DNA of 47,877 nucleotides from Bacillota bacterium (GCA_023409265.1 JAEYHZ010000042.1:1-47877); one strand, 5' to 3'. Counted from the stretch's first letter, positions 25,390 through 34,369 are shown. Made by a program: numbers and translations. The notes: generated from the sequence alone by a model not told the origin.

Positions 25390-28300
25390 TCATTTAAATA
25401 TACCCAGGTTCAAAACTTCCAGCTCACCTTCGGTTTTGCCCAGCTTGAGGCAATTGATTATTGCCAGTGCGGTATCAAGTGAAGTCAGGCAGGGTATTGA
25501 CATTTCTACCGCTTTTCTTCTGATTTTGAAACCGTCCCGGTCAGGCTTTCTGCCCTTTGTTGGCGTATTGATAATCATTCCCAGCTTGCCTGACTGTATG
25601 AGATCCAGGATATTCGGAGAACCTTCATCCAGCTTCTTAACGGCGTTTGTTGCTATTCCGTTGTGGTTTAGCATATGTGCTGTTTTTCCAGTTGCATAAA
25701 GGGTAAAACCTAACTTTTCAAACTCTTCGGCTATATGAACCAGTTCAGGCTTGTCTGTATCTCTTACAGTCATCAGTATTCCGTCACCCTTCTGAGGGAG
25801 CTTGATGCCCGATGCAATTATACCCTTGTAAAGTGCCTCGGGGAAATTGTCGGCAATACCCAGAACTTCACCGGTGGATTTCATTTCGGGACCAAGGCTG
25901 ATGTCAACATCATGCAGTTTTTCAAAGGAGAACACAGGAACCTTTACAGATACATATTCAGGTTCCTTGTAAAGGCCTGTACCAAACTTGAAGTCACTTA
26001 GCTTCATACCCATCATGCATTTGGTTGCAAGATTAACCATTGGTATGCCTGTAACCTTGCTGATATATGGAACTGTTCGGCTTGATCTCGGATTCACTTC
26101 TATTACGTAAACTTCATTGTTGTAAAGAACATACTGTATATTTACAAGACCTACAACCTTAAGTGCTTTGGCAAGTCTTTCGGTATAATCCACAATCACC
26201 GCCTTGGTCTTGTCACTGATGGACTGGGTGGGATATACCGAGATACTGTCACCCGAGTGTACACCGGCTCTTTCAAGGTGTTCCATTATTCCGGGAATCA
26301 GTATGTTTTCACCGTCACATATTGCGTCAACTTCTATTTCCTTACCCATCATGTACTTGTCTATAAGTATCGGATGCTCCTGAACGGTTCTGTTTATGAT
26401 TTCCATGAACTCAGCTACATCCTTGTCATTATATGCAATTTCCATACCCTGTCCTCCAAGAACATAGGATGGTCTGACCAGAACCGGATAACCCAGCTCA
26501 TTAGCGGCAGCAAGAGCTTCTTCCAGAGTAAAAATTGTTTTACCCTGTGGTCTGGGTATACCTGTTTTTTCAAGTATTTCATCAAACTTTTCCCTGTCTT
26601 CGGCAGCATCCACATTTTTTGGCTCGGTACCGAAAATTTTGACACCCATTTCATCCAGAGCTTTTGTCAGCTTGATTGCTGTCTGACCACCGAACTGTAC
26701 TATGGCGCCTTTGGGGTTCTCGGCTTCGACTATGTTTTCAACATCCTCAGGAGTAAGCGGTTCAAAATACAGCTTATCAGCAGTATCAAAATCAGTACTT
26801 ACTGTTTCGGGATTGTTGTTGGCAATTATTGTTTCATAGCCCATTTCCTTAAGGGCCCACACAGAGTGAACCGAACAGTAGTCAAATTCTATACCCTGTC
26901 CTATCCTGATAGGGCCGGAACCCAGTACCAGAACTTTTTCCTTATCTGATTGCTTTACTTCTGAAAAATCATCGTAGGTTGAGTAGTAATAAGGTGTTGC
27001 AGCCTCAAACTCAGCGGCACAGGTATCAACCATTTTGTAGGCAGCCGTTATCCCCTGTTCCTTTCTAAGGCTTGTGATCTGTTCCTTTGTTGCTCCTGTA
27101 AGCTTTCCAATAACTCTGTCGGTAAAGCCCATTTTTTTTGCTTTTTTCAGGATATCCCTGGTAAGCAGTTCAGGAGTTATTGTCTTGAGCTTTTCTTCCA
27201 TTAACACAAGTTCTTTTATTTTACAGAGGAAGAAGTAATCTATTTTAGTTATTTCGTGAATCTCTTCAAGTGTGACTGAGCGCCGTATGGCTTCTGCAAT
27301 TACAAATATTCTTTCGTCGTTTATGTCTGAAAGCTTTCTTACAAGCTCATTTCCATCCAGTTTCTTATATATTTCCTGTTCAAGGGTGAAAATTCCCAGT
27401 TCAAGTGAGCGGATGGCTTTCATCAGAGCAGCTTCAAAGGAACTGCTGATGGACATTACCTCTCCTGTGGCTTTCATCTGAGTCCCGAGTGTTCTCTTGG
27501 CCTTAACAAACTTATCAAAGGGCCATTTGGGGATTTTTACGACTACATAGTCAAGTGTGGGTTCAAAGCAGGCGTAGGTCTTGCCTGTTACTGCATTTTT
27601 AATCTCGTCCAGACCATAGCCGATTGCTATTTTTGAAGCAACCTTTGCTATGGGATAACCAGTTGCCTTGGAAGCCAGCGCAGAAGAGCGGCTGACCCTC
27701 GGATTAACTTCAATAACAGCATACTCAAAACTCGTGGGGTGCAGCGCATACTGAACATTACAGCCGCCCTGGATTCCCAGTGCAGAAATTATTTTGAGAG
27801 CCGAGGTTCTGAGCATCTGGTATTCCTTGTCAGCCAGAGTCTGTGACGGTGCCACAACAATACTGTCACCGGTATGTACTCCTACCGGGTCAATGTTCTC
27901 CATATTACATACAGTGATAACATTTCCCTTGCTGTCGCGCATTACCTCATACTCAATTTCCTTCCACCCTGCTATGCATTTTTCAATGAGAACCTGATGT
28001 ACTCTGCTGAGCCTTAAGCCATGACCGCCGATTTCCCTCAATTCCTCTTCATTGTTTACAATACCCCCGCCTGTACCGCCCAGTGTATAAGCAGGCCTTA
28101 CTATAACCGGATAATCTATTTCCTTTGCAAATGAAACTGCATCCTCAATGGTTGTAACAACCTTGCTGGCGATACAGGGTTCACCTATCCGCTCCATTGT
28201 ATCCTTGAAGTCCTGTCTGTCTTCTGCCATCTTTATAGCTTCAGTTGCGGTACCGAGAAGCTTTACACCTTCTTCTTCAAGGAAGCCTGACTCAGCAAGC

Positions 28301-28602
28301 TCCATGGCAAGATTCAGGCCTGTCTGTCCACCAAGAGTAGGCAGTATGCTGTCAGGTTTTTCAGTTCTTATTATATTCTTAACTACCTCGGCTTTAAGAG
28401 GTTCGATGTATACTTTGTCTGCTATATTAGTATCAGTCATTATTGTCGCAGGATTGCTGTTGACAAGAACGACCTCTATTCCTTCTTCCTTCAGTGCCTG
28501 ACAGGCCTGTGTTCCCGCGTAGTCAAACTCGGCAGCCTGTCCTATAATAATCGGGCCTGACCCGATAACCAATACCTTGTGAATATCATTACGTCTTGGC
28601 AT
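25390..28602 (-). CDS. carB: Carbamoyl-phosphate synthase large subunit
   Basis: This 1070-residue enzyme makes carbamoyl phosphate from ammonia (released by CarA), bicarbonate and two ATP. Two homologous ATP-grasp halves are visible, starting VLVIGSGPIIIGQAAEFDYA and VLVLGSGPIRIGQGIEFDY, and a C-terminal MGS-like allosteric domain (from about 930, KLGFTLYATGKTAHML) which usually senses UMP or related effectors. Start choice: MPRRNDIHKV with GGAGAG a few bases upstream, giving the family's normal length. A 37-codon in-frame extension upstream simply reads through a hairpin repeat and lacks support. The SD is part of that repeat. It lies between carA and pyrK. Confidence 0.97.
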   Translation of the reverse strand: MPRRNDIHKVLVIGSGPIIIGQAAEFDYAGTQACQALKEEGIEVVLVNSNPATIMTDTNIADKVYIEPLKAEVVKNIIRTEKPDSILPTLGGQTGLNLAMELAESGFLEEEGVKLLGTATEAIKMAEDRQDFKDTMERIGEPCIASKVVTTIEDAVSFAKEIDYPVIVRPAYTLGGTGGGIVNNEEELREIGGHGLRLSRVHQVLIEKCIAGWKEIEYEVMRDSKGNVITVCNMENIDPVGVHTGDSIVVAPSQTLADKEYQMLRTSALKIISALGIQGGCNVQYALHPTSFEYAVIEVNPRVSRSSALASKATGYPIAKVASKIAIGYGLDEIKNAVTGKTYACFEPTLDYVVVKIPKWPFDKFVKAKRTLGTQMKATGEVMSISSSFEAALMKAIRSLELGIFTLEQEIYKKLDGNELVRKLSDINDERIFVIAEAIRRSVTLEEIHEITKIDYFFLCKIKELVLMEEKLKTITPELLTRDILKKAKKMGFTDRVIGKLTGATKEQITSLRKEQGITAAYKMVDTCAAEFEAATPYYYSTYDDFSEVKQSDKEKVLVLGSGPIRIGQGIEFDYCSVHSVWALKEMGYETIIANNNPETVSTDFDTADKLYFEPLTPEDVENIVEAENPKGAIVQFGGQTAIKLTKALDEMGVKIFGTEPKNVDAAEDREKFDEILEKTGIPRPQGKTIFTLEEALAAANELGYPVLVRPSYVLGGQGMEIAYNDKDVAEFMEIINRTVQEHPILIDKYMMGKEIEVDAICDGENILIPGIMEHLERAGVHSGDSISVYPTQSISDKTKAVIVDYTERLAKALKVVGLVNIQYVLYNNEVYVIEVNPRSSRTVPYISKVTGIPMVNLATKCMMGMKLSDFKFGTGLYKEPEYVSVKVPVFSFEKLHDVDISLGPEMKSTGEVLGIADNFPEALYKGIIASGIKLPQKGDGILMTVRDTDKPELVHIAEEFEKLGFTLYATGKTAHMLNHNGIATNAVKKLDEGSPNILDLIQSGKLGMIINTPTKGRKPDRDGFKIRRKAVEMSIPCLTSLDTALAIINCLKLGKTEGELEVLNLGIFK

Positions 28603-28606
28603 ACTA

Positions 28607-28677
28607 CTCTCCATTCCGCCGCTACTGCAGGCGGCATAAGTGTTAATGAAAAGACTCTTGCGCTTTTCCATGCGTGA
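28607..28677 (-). repeat. 71-nt two-hairpin repeat, copy A, carrying the carB SD
   Basis: Read on the minus strand it starts TCACGCATGG. It then holds a hairpin AAAAG...CTTTT, the spacer CATTAACACTTATG, a GC-rich hairpin (GCCGCC/GGCGGC region) and the tail GGAATGGAGAG, which is the carB SD. It shares this order with 33163-33230 and 38219-38289, and its 16-base end CTCCATTCCGCCGCTA (plus strand) is identical to part of 33267-33298. It is dispersed and non-coding. Confidence 0.65.
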
Positions 28678-28761
28678 TGAAGGCAGTAAATTCATTCTAC
28701 ACGCTTTATGCATTTCTCAATCGGGTAAACTTTAACCTTATATCCTCTATATATTTTATAT

Positions 28762-29841
28762 TTATACAGCTTTTGTCCGGTCAATCATTTTCATAAACTC
28801 GTCAAAGAGATAAGCGGTATCTCCTGGTCCCGGTGATGCCTCGGGGTGGAACTGTACCGTAAACAACGGAGCGTGCTTGTATTTCAGACCCTCAATTGTT
28901 CCGTCATTCATATTTATATGACTTATGCTCATTATCTCAGGGTCCAGTGATTCCTTTACTATGGTATATCCGTGGTTTTGAGAGGTTATATAAGTCATAT
29001 CCTTTTCAACATCCTTTACAGGATGATTGCAGCCTCTGTGTCCATATTTGAGTTTTTCAGTGTCAGCGCCGTTTGCAAGGGCAGTAAGCTGATGTCCAAG
29101 GCAAATTCCAAACATTGGTTTCCTGCCAATCAGCTTTTTAATATTTTCTATCTGAACCTGACATTCCTTTGGGTCTCCGGGTCCGTTTGACAGCATTATT
29201 CCGTCCGGTTCTATACTGAGAACCTCTTCTGCTGTAGCTGTACATGGGAAAACGTAAACCTCACAGTTTCTTTTTTGAAGCGATCTTACAATGTTTTTCT
29301 TAAGGCCGTAATCCAGAAGTGCTATTTTATAGCCATCTCCTATATAGTGCTTTATTTCCGGGGTTGTAACCTTCAATACAGGGTTGCTTATTGTATAGCT
29401 TTTTACTTCTGCAATTCTCTCTTCAATTTCCTCAAGAGTCTCCCCTGTCACGATTGTTCCCTTCATAGTTCCCTTATCCCTCAGGAGTATTGTAAGTGCC
29501 CTTGTATCTATTCCCTCAAGACCGATTATTTCATTTCTTTTTAAATATTCATTAAGAGATTCTATTGATCTCCAGTTACTGGGAGTCTTGCATAATTCTC
29601 TTACAATAAAGCCCTTTACCTGAGGCCTTAATGATTCAATATCATCAAAGTTTACCCCATAATTTCCTATGAGCGGATATGTCATACAAACAATCTGTCC
29701 GCAGTAGGATGGGTCGGTCAATACTTCCTGATAGCCGGTCATTCCGGTGTTGAATACTACTTCACCTACTACCTTGCCTTCCATTCCAAAGCTGTTTCCT
29801 TCAAATACCGTTCCATCTTCCAGTAGTAAAAATGCTTTCAT
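28762..29841 (-). CDS. carA: Carbamoyl-phosphate synthase small (glutaminase) subunit
   Basis: This 359-residue class I glutamine amidotransferase feeds ammonia to CarB. The N-terminal CarA-specific domain (LLLEDGTVFEGNSFGMEG) is followed by the amidotransferase domain. Its nucleophile is in FGICLGHQL and its His-Glu pair in VQFHPEASPGP. The SD GGAGG lies four bases before the ATG. A small hairpin AGGTGC/GCACCT lies just upstream of the SD, with a possible weak relationship to the two-hairpin repeats (shared CCTCCATCCGC-type tail). It is part of the minus-strand pyr operon between pyrF and carB. Confidence 0.97.
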   Translation of the reverse strand: MKAFLLLEDGTVFEGNSFGMEGKVVGEVVFNTGMTGYQEVLTDPSYCGQIVCMTYPLIGNYGVNFDDIESLRPQVKGFIVRELCKTPSNWRSIESLNEYLKRNEIIGLEGIDTRALTILLRDKGTMKGTIVTGETLEEIEERIAEVKSYTISNPVLKVTTPEIKHYIGDGYKIALLDYGLKKNIVRSLQKRNCEVYVFPCTATAEEVLSIEPDGIMLSNGPGDPKECQVQIENIKKLIGRKPMFGICLGHQLTALANGADTEKLKYGHRGCNHPVKDVEKDMTYITSQNHGYTIVKESLDPEIMSISHINMNDGTIEGLKYKHAPLFTVQFHPEASPGPGDTAYLFDEFMKMIDRTKAV

Positions 29842-29933
29842 ACAACCTCCATCCGCATGCTAAGGTGCTAAAGCACCTGCACGCTTTTCTTTAATATCCG
29901 AATTGGCCGTAAGCGGTGTTATTTAATAACAAG

Positions 29934-30875
29934 CTATCTCTCAGCCAGAGCACTGTTCAAATCATCCTTCATTCGTATTACTTCTGCCCTTGCGGCTTCT
30001 GCAAAATTCTCCTCATTGTACATGTTTTTCCAGGTATCTGACATATACGCACACATAATACTTCTGGAGGCATTTACTATGGCACCCAGCCCGTCCTTGT
30101 TAAAGCTGTTGACGCAATCTCTTGCCGTACCTCCCTGAGCTCCATAACCCGGTACCAGAATATATGCATTCTTCATTATGGAGCGAAGCAGCTTTGCCTG
30201 ATTTGGATAGGTTGCTCCCACTACTGCTCCTACACTGCTGTAACCGTACTTGCCCGTAACATTCCTGCCCCATTCATTGACATAACCTGCCATTATTTCA
30301 TAGATACTTCTGCAATCCTGTGTTACCAGATCCTGAAGCTGCCCTGAAGATTTGTTGGAAGTTTTAACAAGCACGAATATTCCTTTTTCATTATTGAGAC
30401 AATCATCGACAAAAGGTTTGATACCATCTACTCCAAGGTATGGACTTACTGTCAGGGCATCTGTGTCAAATGCCTTTTCTTTTATTTCGCCGGCAAGGAC
30501 TGTTTCTCCTAAAAATGCTTTTGAATAAGCTTCCGCTGTCGATCCTATATCGTTTCTCTTACCGTCTGCTATTACCAGCAGACCTTTGCTTTTTGCATAT
30601 TTGCAGGTTTCATCGAAAGCAATCATTCCTTCAACACCATACATTTCATAATAGGCAAGCTGCGGCTTTACCGCCGGTACCAGATCGTAAATGGCATCAA
30701 TCAGCAATCTGTTGAACCTGATTATTGCCTCAGAGGCACCTTTTAAGTTTACTCCAAATTCCTTAAAGGCTTTTTCTCTGATAAAAGCAGGCACATATTC
30801 AATTTTGGGGTCAAGGCCAACCACTGTCGGGTTATTTTTTTTCCCGATACTTTCAATAAGTCTGTCTATAAACAT
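29934..30875 (-). CDS. pyrF: Orotidine 5'-phosphate decarboxylase, long (type 2) form
   Basis: This 313-residue enzyme converts OMP to UMP. VVGLDPKIEYVP opens the barrel and the catalytic loop DGKRNDIGSTAEAY carries the Asp/Lys pair. AYYEMYGVEGM, VKTSNKSSGQLQD and VPGYGAQGG are typical of the longer 300-residue branch rather than the 230-residue B. subtilis form. The chosen ATG follows GGAGG by seven bases; the 19-codon extension upstream has no SD. Its position early in the operon, between pyrC and carA, differs from B. subtilis, where pyrF is near the end. Confidence 0.96.
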   Translation of the reverse strand: MFIDRLIESIGKKNNPTVVGLDPKIEYVPAFIREKAFKEFGVNLKGASEAIIRFNRLLIDAIYDLVPAVKPQLAYYEMYGVEGMIAFDETCKYAKSKGLLVIADGKRNDIGSTAEAYSKAFLGETVLAGEIKEKAFDTDALTVSPYLGVDGIKPFVDDCLNNEKGIFVLVKTSNKSSGQLQDLVTQDCRSIYEIMAGYVNEWGRNVTGKYGYSSVGAVVGATYPNQAKLLRSIMKNAYILVPGYGAQGGTARDCVNSFNKDGLGAIVNASRSIMCAYMSDTWKNMYNEENFAEAARAEVIRMKDDLNSALAER

Positions 30876-30943
30876 TTTTTTACCTCCAAAGAAAATTTTC
30901 CGGCTTTTGATTTTTTTTACCACCATGGACATCTATTGCATCC

Positions 30944-32230
30944 TTATATAATCTCACCAGACCTGACTACAGGGTTACCGCCTACAATGGTATATTGCGG
31001 ATGTCCGTACAGCTTGAAACCGTTAAAGGGTGAATTCTTACCTTTGGATTCAAAATTTTTTATGTCTACAGTGAATTGTTCGTTTATGTTAAATATCAAA
31101 ATGTCAGCACTAAACCCGACTTCGATTGTTCCCTTATTTAGGCCCAGCATTTTTGATGGGTTAACACACATTTTTTGAACTAATTGGTTTAAAGTAAGAT
31201 GTCCGGGTTTAACAAGATAGGTTATAGCGAGTGGAAAAGCTGTTTCAAAGCCAACCATACCGTTTGCAGCCTGCTTGAACTCAACGTTTTTTTCATCCAT
31301 ATGATGCGGTGCGTGGTCAGTAGAAATTATATCGATGGTTCCGTCCTTCAAGCCCTCTATAATTGCATCTACATCCTTCTGAGTTCTTAATGGGGGATTT
31401 ACTTTTGCATTTGTATTAAAGCCTTCACAGGCTTGATCTGTAAGTGTAAAATAGTGGGGACAGGTTTCTGCAGTAACACTCACGCCTCTTCTTTTTGCGT
31501 TTCTGATGAGGTCAACACCAAGTCCGGTACTCACGTGAGCAATGTGAACTGCTGCTCTGGTGTATTCTGCAAGTATCAGGTCTCTTGCAATCATTACCTC
31601 TTCAGCAGGTGCCGGATTTCCCTTCAAACCGAGAATTGATGAATAGTAGCCCTCATTCATAAGCCCTTCGTCAACCAGGTCAAGATCTTCACAATGGGAT
31701 ATTATTGTTATGTCAAACATGGATGCATACTGCATTGCTTTTTTCATTAAGGAAGAGTTGTTTACCGGTTTCCCGTCATCTGAAAGAGCCACTGCTCCGG
31801 CGAATTTCAATTCTCCTATTTCACTTAATTCCTCACCTTTCAGTCCTTTTGATACGGCACCGATTGGATATACATTAACCAGACCATCAGACTTTGCCTT
31901 ATTAATTACATATTTTATCATGGCCTCATTGTCCAGTACGGGATTGGTGTTAGGCATGCATGCTACTGAGGTAAAACCACCCTTTGCAGCACTTCTTGTT
32001 CCAGATTCAATATCTTCCTTGTATTCAAAACCCGGATCTCTCAAATGACAATGTGCATCAACCAGACCCGGTATTACATACATGCCATCTGCTTCTATAA
32101 TTTCACAACCGGTTGAATCCATTTCATTACCTATGTCAATTACAAGGCCATCTTCAACCAATATGTCGGAAATTTTGTCCAAGCCGCTTTTAGCATCTAT
32201 TACATGTCCATTTTTAATCAATAACTTCAT
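30944..32230 (-). CDS. pyrC: Dihydroorotase, class I
   Basis: This 428-residue zinc amidohydrolase cyclises carbamoyl aspartate to dihydroorotate. The metal site is DAHCHLRDPGFEYKEDI, with later His residues in ISHCEDLDL and HIAHVST and the Asp in STDHAPHH. The length fits the B. subtilis-type class I enzyme. The SD GGAGGGG lies eight bases before the ATG, inside the end of pyrB, so the two genes overlap by 17 bases and are translationally coupled. Confidence 0.97.
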   Translation of the reverse strand: MKLLIKNGHVIDAKSGLDKISDILVEDGLVIDIGNEMDSTGCEIIEADGMYVIPGLVDAHCHLRDPGFEYKEDIESGTRSAAKGGFTSVACMPNTNPVLDNEAMIKYVINKAKSDGLVNVYPIGAVSKGLKGEELSEIGELKFAGAVALSDDGKPVNNSSLMKKAMQYASMFDITIISHCEDLDLVDEGLMNEGYYSSILGLKGNPAPAEEVMIARDLILAEYTRAAVHIAHVSTGLGVDLIRNAKRRGVSVTAETCPHYFTLTDQACEGFNTNAKVNPPLRTQKDVDAIIEGLKDGTIDIISTDHAPHHMDEKNVEFKQAANGMVGFETAFPLAITYLVKPGHLTLNQLVQKMCVNPSKMLGLNKGTIEVGFSADILIFNINEQFTVDIKNFESKGKNSPFNGFKLYGHPQYTIVGGNPVVRSGEII

Positions 32231-33155
32231 TTGCAGAGCCCCTCCTGGTTAATAGATATAGTAAAGCCATTCTTATTGCTACTCCGTTGGTAACCTGTTC
32301 GTCAATTGTAGACTGGTCTCCATCCATAACCGCTGATGACAGCTCAACTCCCCTGTTTACCGGGCCCGGATGCATTACTATTGCATCCTCCCTGGCCAGT
32401 TTCAGTCTCTTGTCATCAAGCCCGAAAAATCTTGAGTATTCTCTGATTGAGGGGAATAAACCCTTCTTCTGACGTTCAAGCTGAATTCTGAGTCCCATTA
32501 CTACATCAGCATCAAGTATTGCTTCCTGAACAGTGCTGAAAACATTTACCCCCAGCTTTTCTATTCCGGGTGGAATAAGTGTTGCAGGTCCTGATACATT
32601 AACCTCTGCACCCATTTTAGTGAGTCCCCAGATATTGCTCCTGGCCACCCTGCTGTGTAGAATATCACCTATTATGGCAACCTTCAGACCCTTCAGGCTT
32701 CCCTTTTTCTCAACCATAGTAAACATATCGAGAAGAGCTTGTGTAGGGTGTTCATTCATACCGTCTCCGGCATTTATTACTGAAGATTTAACATTTTGGG
32801 CCAAAAGATGAGGTGCACCCGACATGGGATGTCTGATTACAATTACGTCCGAGCCCATGCTGTCTATGGTTCTTCCTGTGTCAATAAGCGTTTCGCCCTT
32901 CTGAACACTGCTGCTGGAAGCCGAAATGTTGGCAGCATTGGCTCCCATATATTTTGATGCTAGTTCAAAGGAAAGTCTTGTTCTGGTACTGTTTTCGTAG
33001 AAAAGAGTTATAATGGATTTCCCTTGAAGATGTGCTGTTTTTTTATTGTTTGAACTGAGAATATATTTCATTGTTTTTGCAGTATTTAAAATATATTCTA
33101 TTTCTTCTGCCGAAATATCTCTCAATCCAAGCAGATCTTTGGATTTTAAATTCAT
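32214..33155 (-). CDS. pyrB: Aspartate carbamoyltransferase catalytic subunit
   Basis: This 313-residue enzyme joins carbamoyl phosphate and aspartate, the committed step. Motifs: carbamoyl-phosphate loop STRTRLSFE, HPTQALLDMF and HPGPVNRGVE. No regulatory subunit (pyrI) follows, so it is the unregulated B. subtilis-like form. The start MNLKSKD has GGGAGGAG close upstream; a 23-codon extension reads through a hairpin repeat and is rejected. Expression should follow PyrR attenuation in the leader before pyrR. No second PyrR site is visible in the pyrR-pyrB gap. Confidence 0.97.
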   Translation of the reverse strand: MNLKSKDLLGLRDISAEEIEYILNTAKTMKYILSSNNKKTAHLQGKSIITLFYENSTRTRLSFELASKYMGANAANISASSSSVQKGETLIDTGRTIDSMGSDVIVIRHPMSGAPHLLAQNVKSSVINAGDGMNEHPTQALLDMFTMVEKKGSLKGLKVAIIGDILHSRVARSNIWGLTKMGAEVNVSGPATLIPPGIEKLGVNVFSTVQEAILDADVVMGLRIQLERQKKGLFPSIREYSRFFGLDDKRLKLAREDAIVMHPGPVNRGVELSSAVMDGDQSTIDEQVTNGVAIRMALLYLLTRRGSANEVID

Positions 33156-33162
33156 ACTAGAT

Positions 33163-33298
33163 CTCCTCCCGTCGCAAGAGCGACGAATAATACAGTATAA
33201 AAAGACACGTAGTGGCTTTTTCATGCGTGAAGAGCAGGATTAATACCCTATTTTCTCTTCACGCTGAGCTCCATTCCGCCGCTATACGGCGATGAAAA
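33163..33298 (-). repeat. Two-hairpin repeat copy B plus partial copy B2, carrying the pyrB SD
   Basis: The pyrR-pyrB gap holds a complete copy (33163-33230). It has the start CACGCATG, the hairpin AAAAAG-CAC/GTG-CTTTTT, the hairpin CGTCGC/GCGACG and the tail GGGAGGAG, which is the pyrB SD. Upstream in transcription lies a partial copy (33267-33298) with the GCCGCTATACGGC hairpin and a GGAATGGAG tail not followed by a gene. Between them a perfect 10-bp inverted repeat GCGTGAAGAG/CTCTTCACGC (33225-33264) forms a third hairpin that shares bases with copy B. Confidence 0.62.
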
Positions 33299-33316
33299 TT
33301 GTTGTTAAAAACCGCA

Positions 33317-33853
33317 CTATTCCCTGTCTGCTATGGTAACACTGTTTTCTCCGTCGATTTCAACCACATTAACATGAACAATTTCACTTCGTGAAGTGGG
33401 AACATTTTTACCTACATAATCTGCTCTGATGGGCAGTTCACGATGGCCTCTGTCAATCAGTACCGCAAGCTGGATCATCTGTGGTCTGTTGATATCCATA
33501 ATAGCGTCAATTGCAGCTCTGACCGTTCTTCCGGTATATATAACATCATCTACCAGAACAACCTTCTTATTTACTATGTCGAAATTAATTTCAGTTCCGT
33601 TAATTACAGGATGTTCATTAAGCAGGCTCAAGTCATCACGGTAAAGAGTGATATCCAAAATCCCCACTGGTATTTCACTGTTCTCTACGCTTTTGATTTT
33701 TTCTGCAATTCTTCTTGCCAGCGGAACTCCTCTTCTTTGAATTCCGATAAGTACAAGATTTTCAATACCCTTGTTTTTTTCAATGATCTCATGGGATATT
33801 CTTGTTATAGCTCTTGAAATTGCGCTTTCGTCCATTATTTCTGTTTTTTGCAT
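33317..33853 (-). CDS. pyrR: PyrR bifunctional regulator / uracil phosphoribosyltransferase
   Basis: This 178-residue protein binds pyr mRNA when UMP is plentiful and promotes termination; it also has uracil phosphoribosyltransferase activity. It has the PRPP loop VVLVDDVIYTGRTVRAAIDA, early RGVPLARRIAEKI and later VLIDRGHRELPIRADYVGKN. The start MQKTEI lies nine bases after GAGAGG; an earlier ATG is too close and a 58-codon extension crosses the attenuator. It is the first gene of the operon, and its leader carries the matching RNA site and a terminator. Confidence 0.97.
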   Translation of the reverse strand: MQKTEIMDESAISRAITRISHEIIEKNKGIENLVLIGIQRRGVPLARRIAEKIKSVENSEIPVGILDITLYRDDLSLLNEHPVINGTEINFDIVNKKVVLVDDVIYTGRTVRAAIDAIMDINRPQMIQLAVLIDRGHRELPIRADYVGKNVPTSRSEIVHVNVVEIDGENSVTIADRE

Positions 33854-33960
33854 AGTGATCATCCTCTCTTTTATCAATAGATTTATATCAATTTTAATAT
33901 TAGCTAAAATGTTTTTTCTTAATAGTTTTCTTAAAGTGACCCAAAGCCACTTTTGTTTTT

Positions 33961-34013
33961 TGATGTGCCCTTCCCACACATCAAAAAAGCTTCCCGCCAT
34001 AGGCAAGAAGCTT
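33961..34013 (-). terminator. pyr operon attenuator terminator with following hairpin
   Basis: On the minus strand, GAAGCTT (33987-33993) pairs with its partner AAGCTTC (34007-34013) around a GC-rich inner stem, followed by a T6 run (plus strand A at 33983-33988). This is a clear intrinsic terminator upstream of pyrR. The T-run is itself the 5' arm of a further 12-bp stem (TTTTTTGATGTG/CACATCAAAAAA). Together with the PyrR site it should form the UMP-sensitive attenuator. Confidence 0.85.
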
Positions 34014-34107
34014 AAACATATCAACACATAACCGATGTAATGAATAAGGCTTTATATATTCCTAAATTCATACTTTGATTATAGATAAACCATGTTTGTT
34101 TAATATT

Positions 34108-34140
34108 TCTCACCTTATAGCCTCTCTGGACTAATTTAAA
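34108..34140 (-). promoter_or_regulatory. pyrR leader: PyrR-binding RNA element of the pyr leader
   Basis: The minus strand reads AGTCCAGAGAGGCTATAAGG, matching the B. subtilis PyrR binding loop (conserved CCAGAGAGGCT core). AGTC pairs with GGCT around a CAGAGA loop. It lies about 120 bases before the terminator and 255 before pyrR. ATAAGG here can pair with CCTTAT in the leader at about 34049, a possible alternative fold. PyrR bound with UMP would favour the terminator. Only this one PyrR site is visible in the operon. Confidence 0.85.
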
Positions 34141-34153
34141 GGTAATTCATTTA

Positions 34154-34225
34154 TAACGCATAGGTTCAGAAAGAATTTTTCGGTTGGAGAAAAATTTTTA
34201 TTACCTCTGCGTGTTTCAACGAGGC
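34154..34225. repeat. Dispersed hairpin repeat, copy 1 (pyr leader side)
   Basis: TAACGCAT at the left and TGCGTG at the right flank an inner AT-rich hairpin with ATTTTTC and GAGAAAAATT. The 12-base tail TTTCAACGAGGC follows. The copy before folD (45020-45084) has the same order and the same tail, which is good evidence for a repeat family. Nothing coding is seen. Confidence 0.65.
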
Positions 34226-34301
34226 GGGAGATATACTCACTGCCTGAAAACCGAAGCGGTACCCGCCATTTGTAGAAGTGGGGGAAATCTATTGCCTCGT
34301 T
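34218..34301. ncRNA. Candidate structured RNA or rod-like hairpin of unknown function
   Basis: AACGAGGC (34218-34225) and GCCTCGTT (34294-34301) form a perfect 8-bp stem. Nested pairs are AGAT/ATCT, CTCACT/AGTGGG (one G-U) and ACCG/CGGT, giving a rod with internal loops. GGCGGG and CCCGCC offer an alternative fold. The strand is undecided. It abuts copy 1 of the hairpin repeat and lies upstream of the PyrR site. I do not recognise a known RNA family. Confidence 0.4.
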
Positions 34302-34369
34302 ATTTCTTAAAATCATAACACATGAAAATGGTATTGTCCAGAGTTATGTTTAACTTCGGAGGTTATTAT

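Noticed and set aside
26257..26949. 230-residue plus-strand frame inside carB
   Set aside because: It is antisense to the conserved carB core and has no start signals.
28603..28713. 37-codon N-terminal extension of carB
   Set aside because: It reads through the hairpin repeat, has no SD, and the start at 28602 gives the normal family length with a good SD. The same reasoning applies to extensions of pyrB and lspA.
34240..34275. T-box-like GGCGGGTACCGC on the minus strand
   Set aside because: The UGGNACC bulge is not matched at its first base, the required G residues pair in a simple GGCGGG/CCCGCC stem, no specifier stem is seen, and the downstream gene is pyrR.
34154..34301. 6S RNA or known riboswitch near the pyr leader
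   Set aside because: The rod is only about 84 nt and the two halves do not share one closing stem. I could not match conserved bases of 6S, THF, ZTP or c-di-GMP classes.
34131..34316. 61-residue minus-strand frame before pyrR
   Set aside because: There is no SD, and it crosses the rod and hairpin repeat upstream of the PyrR site.
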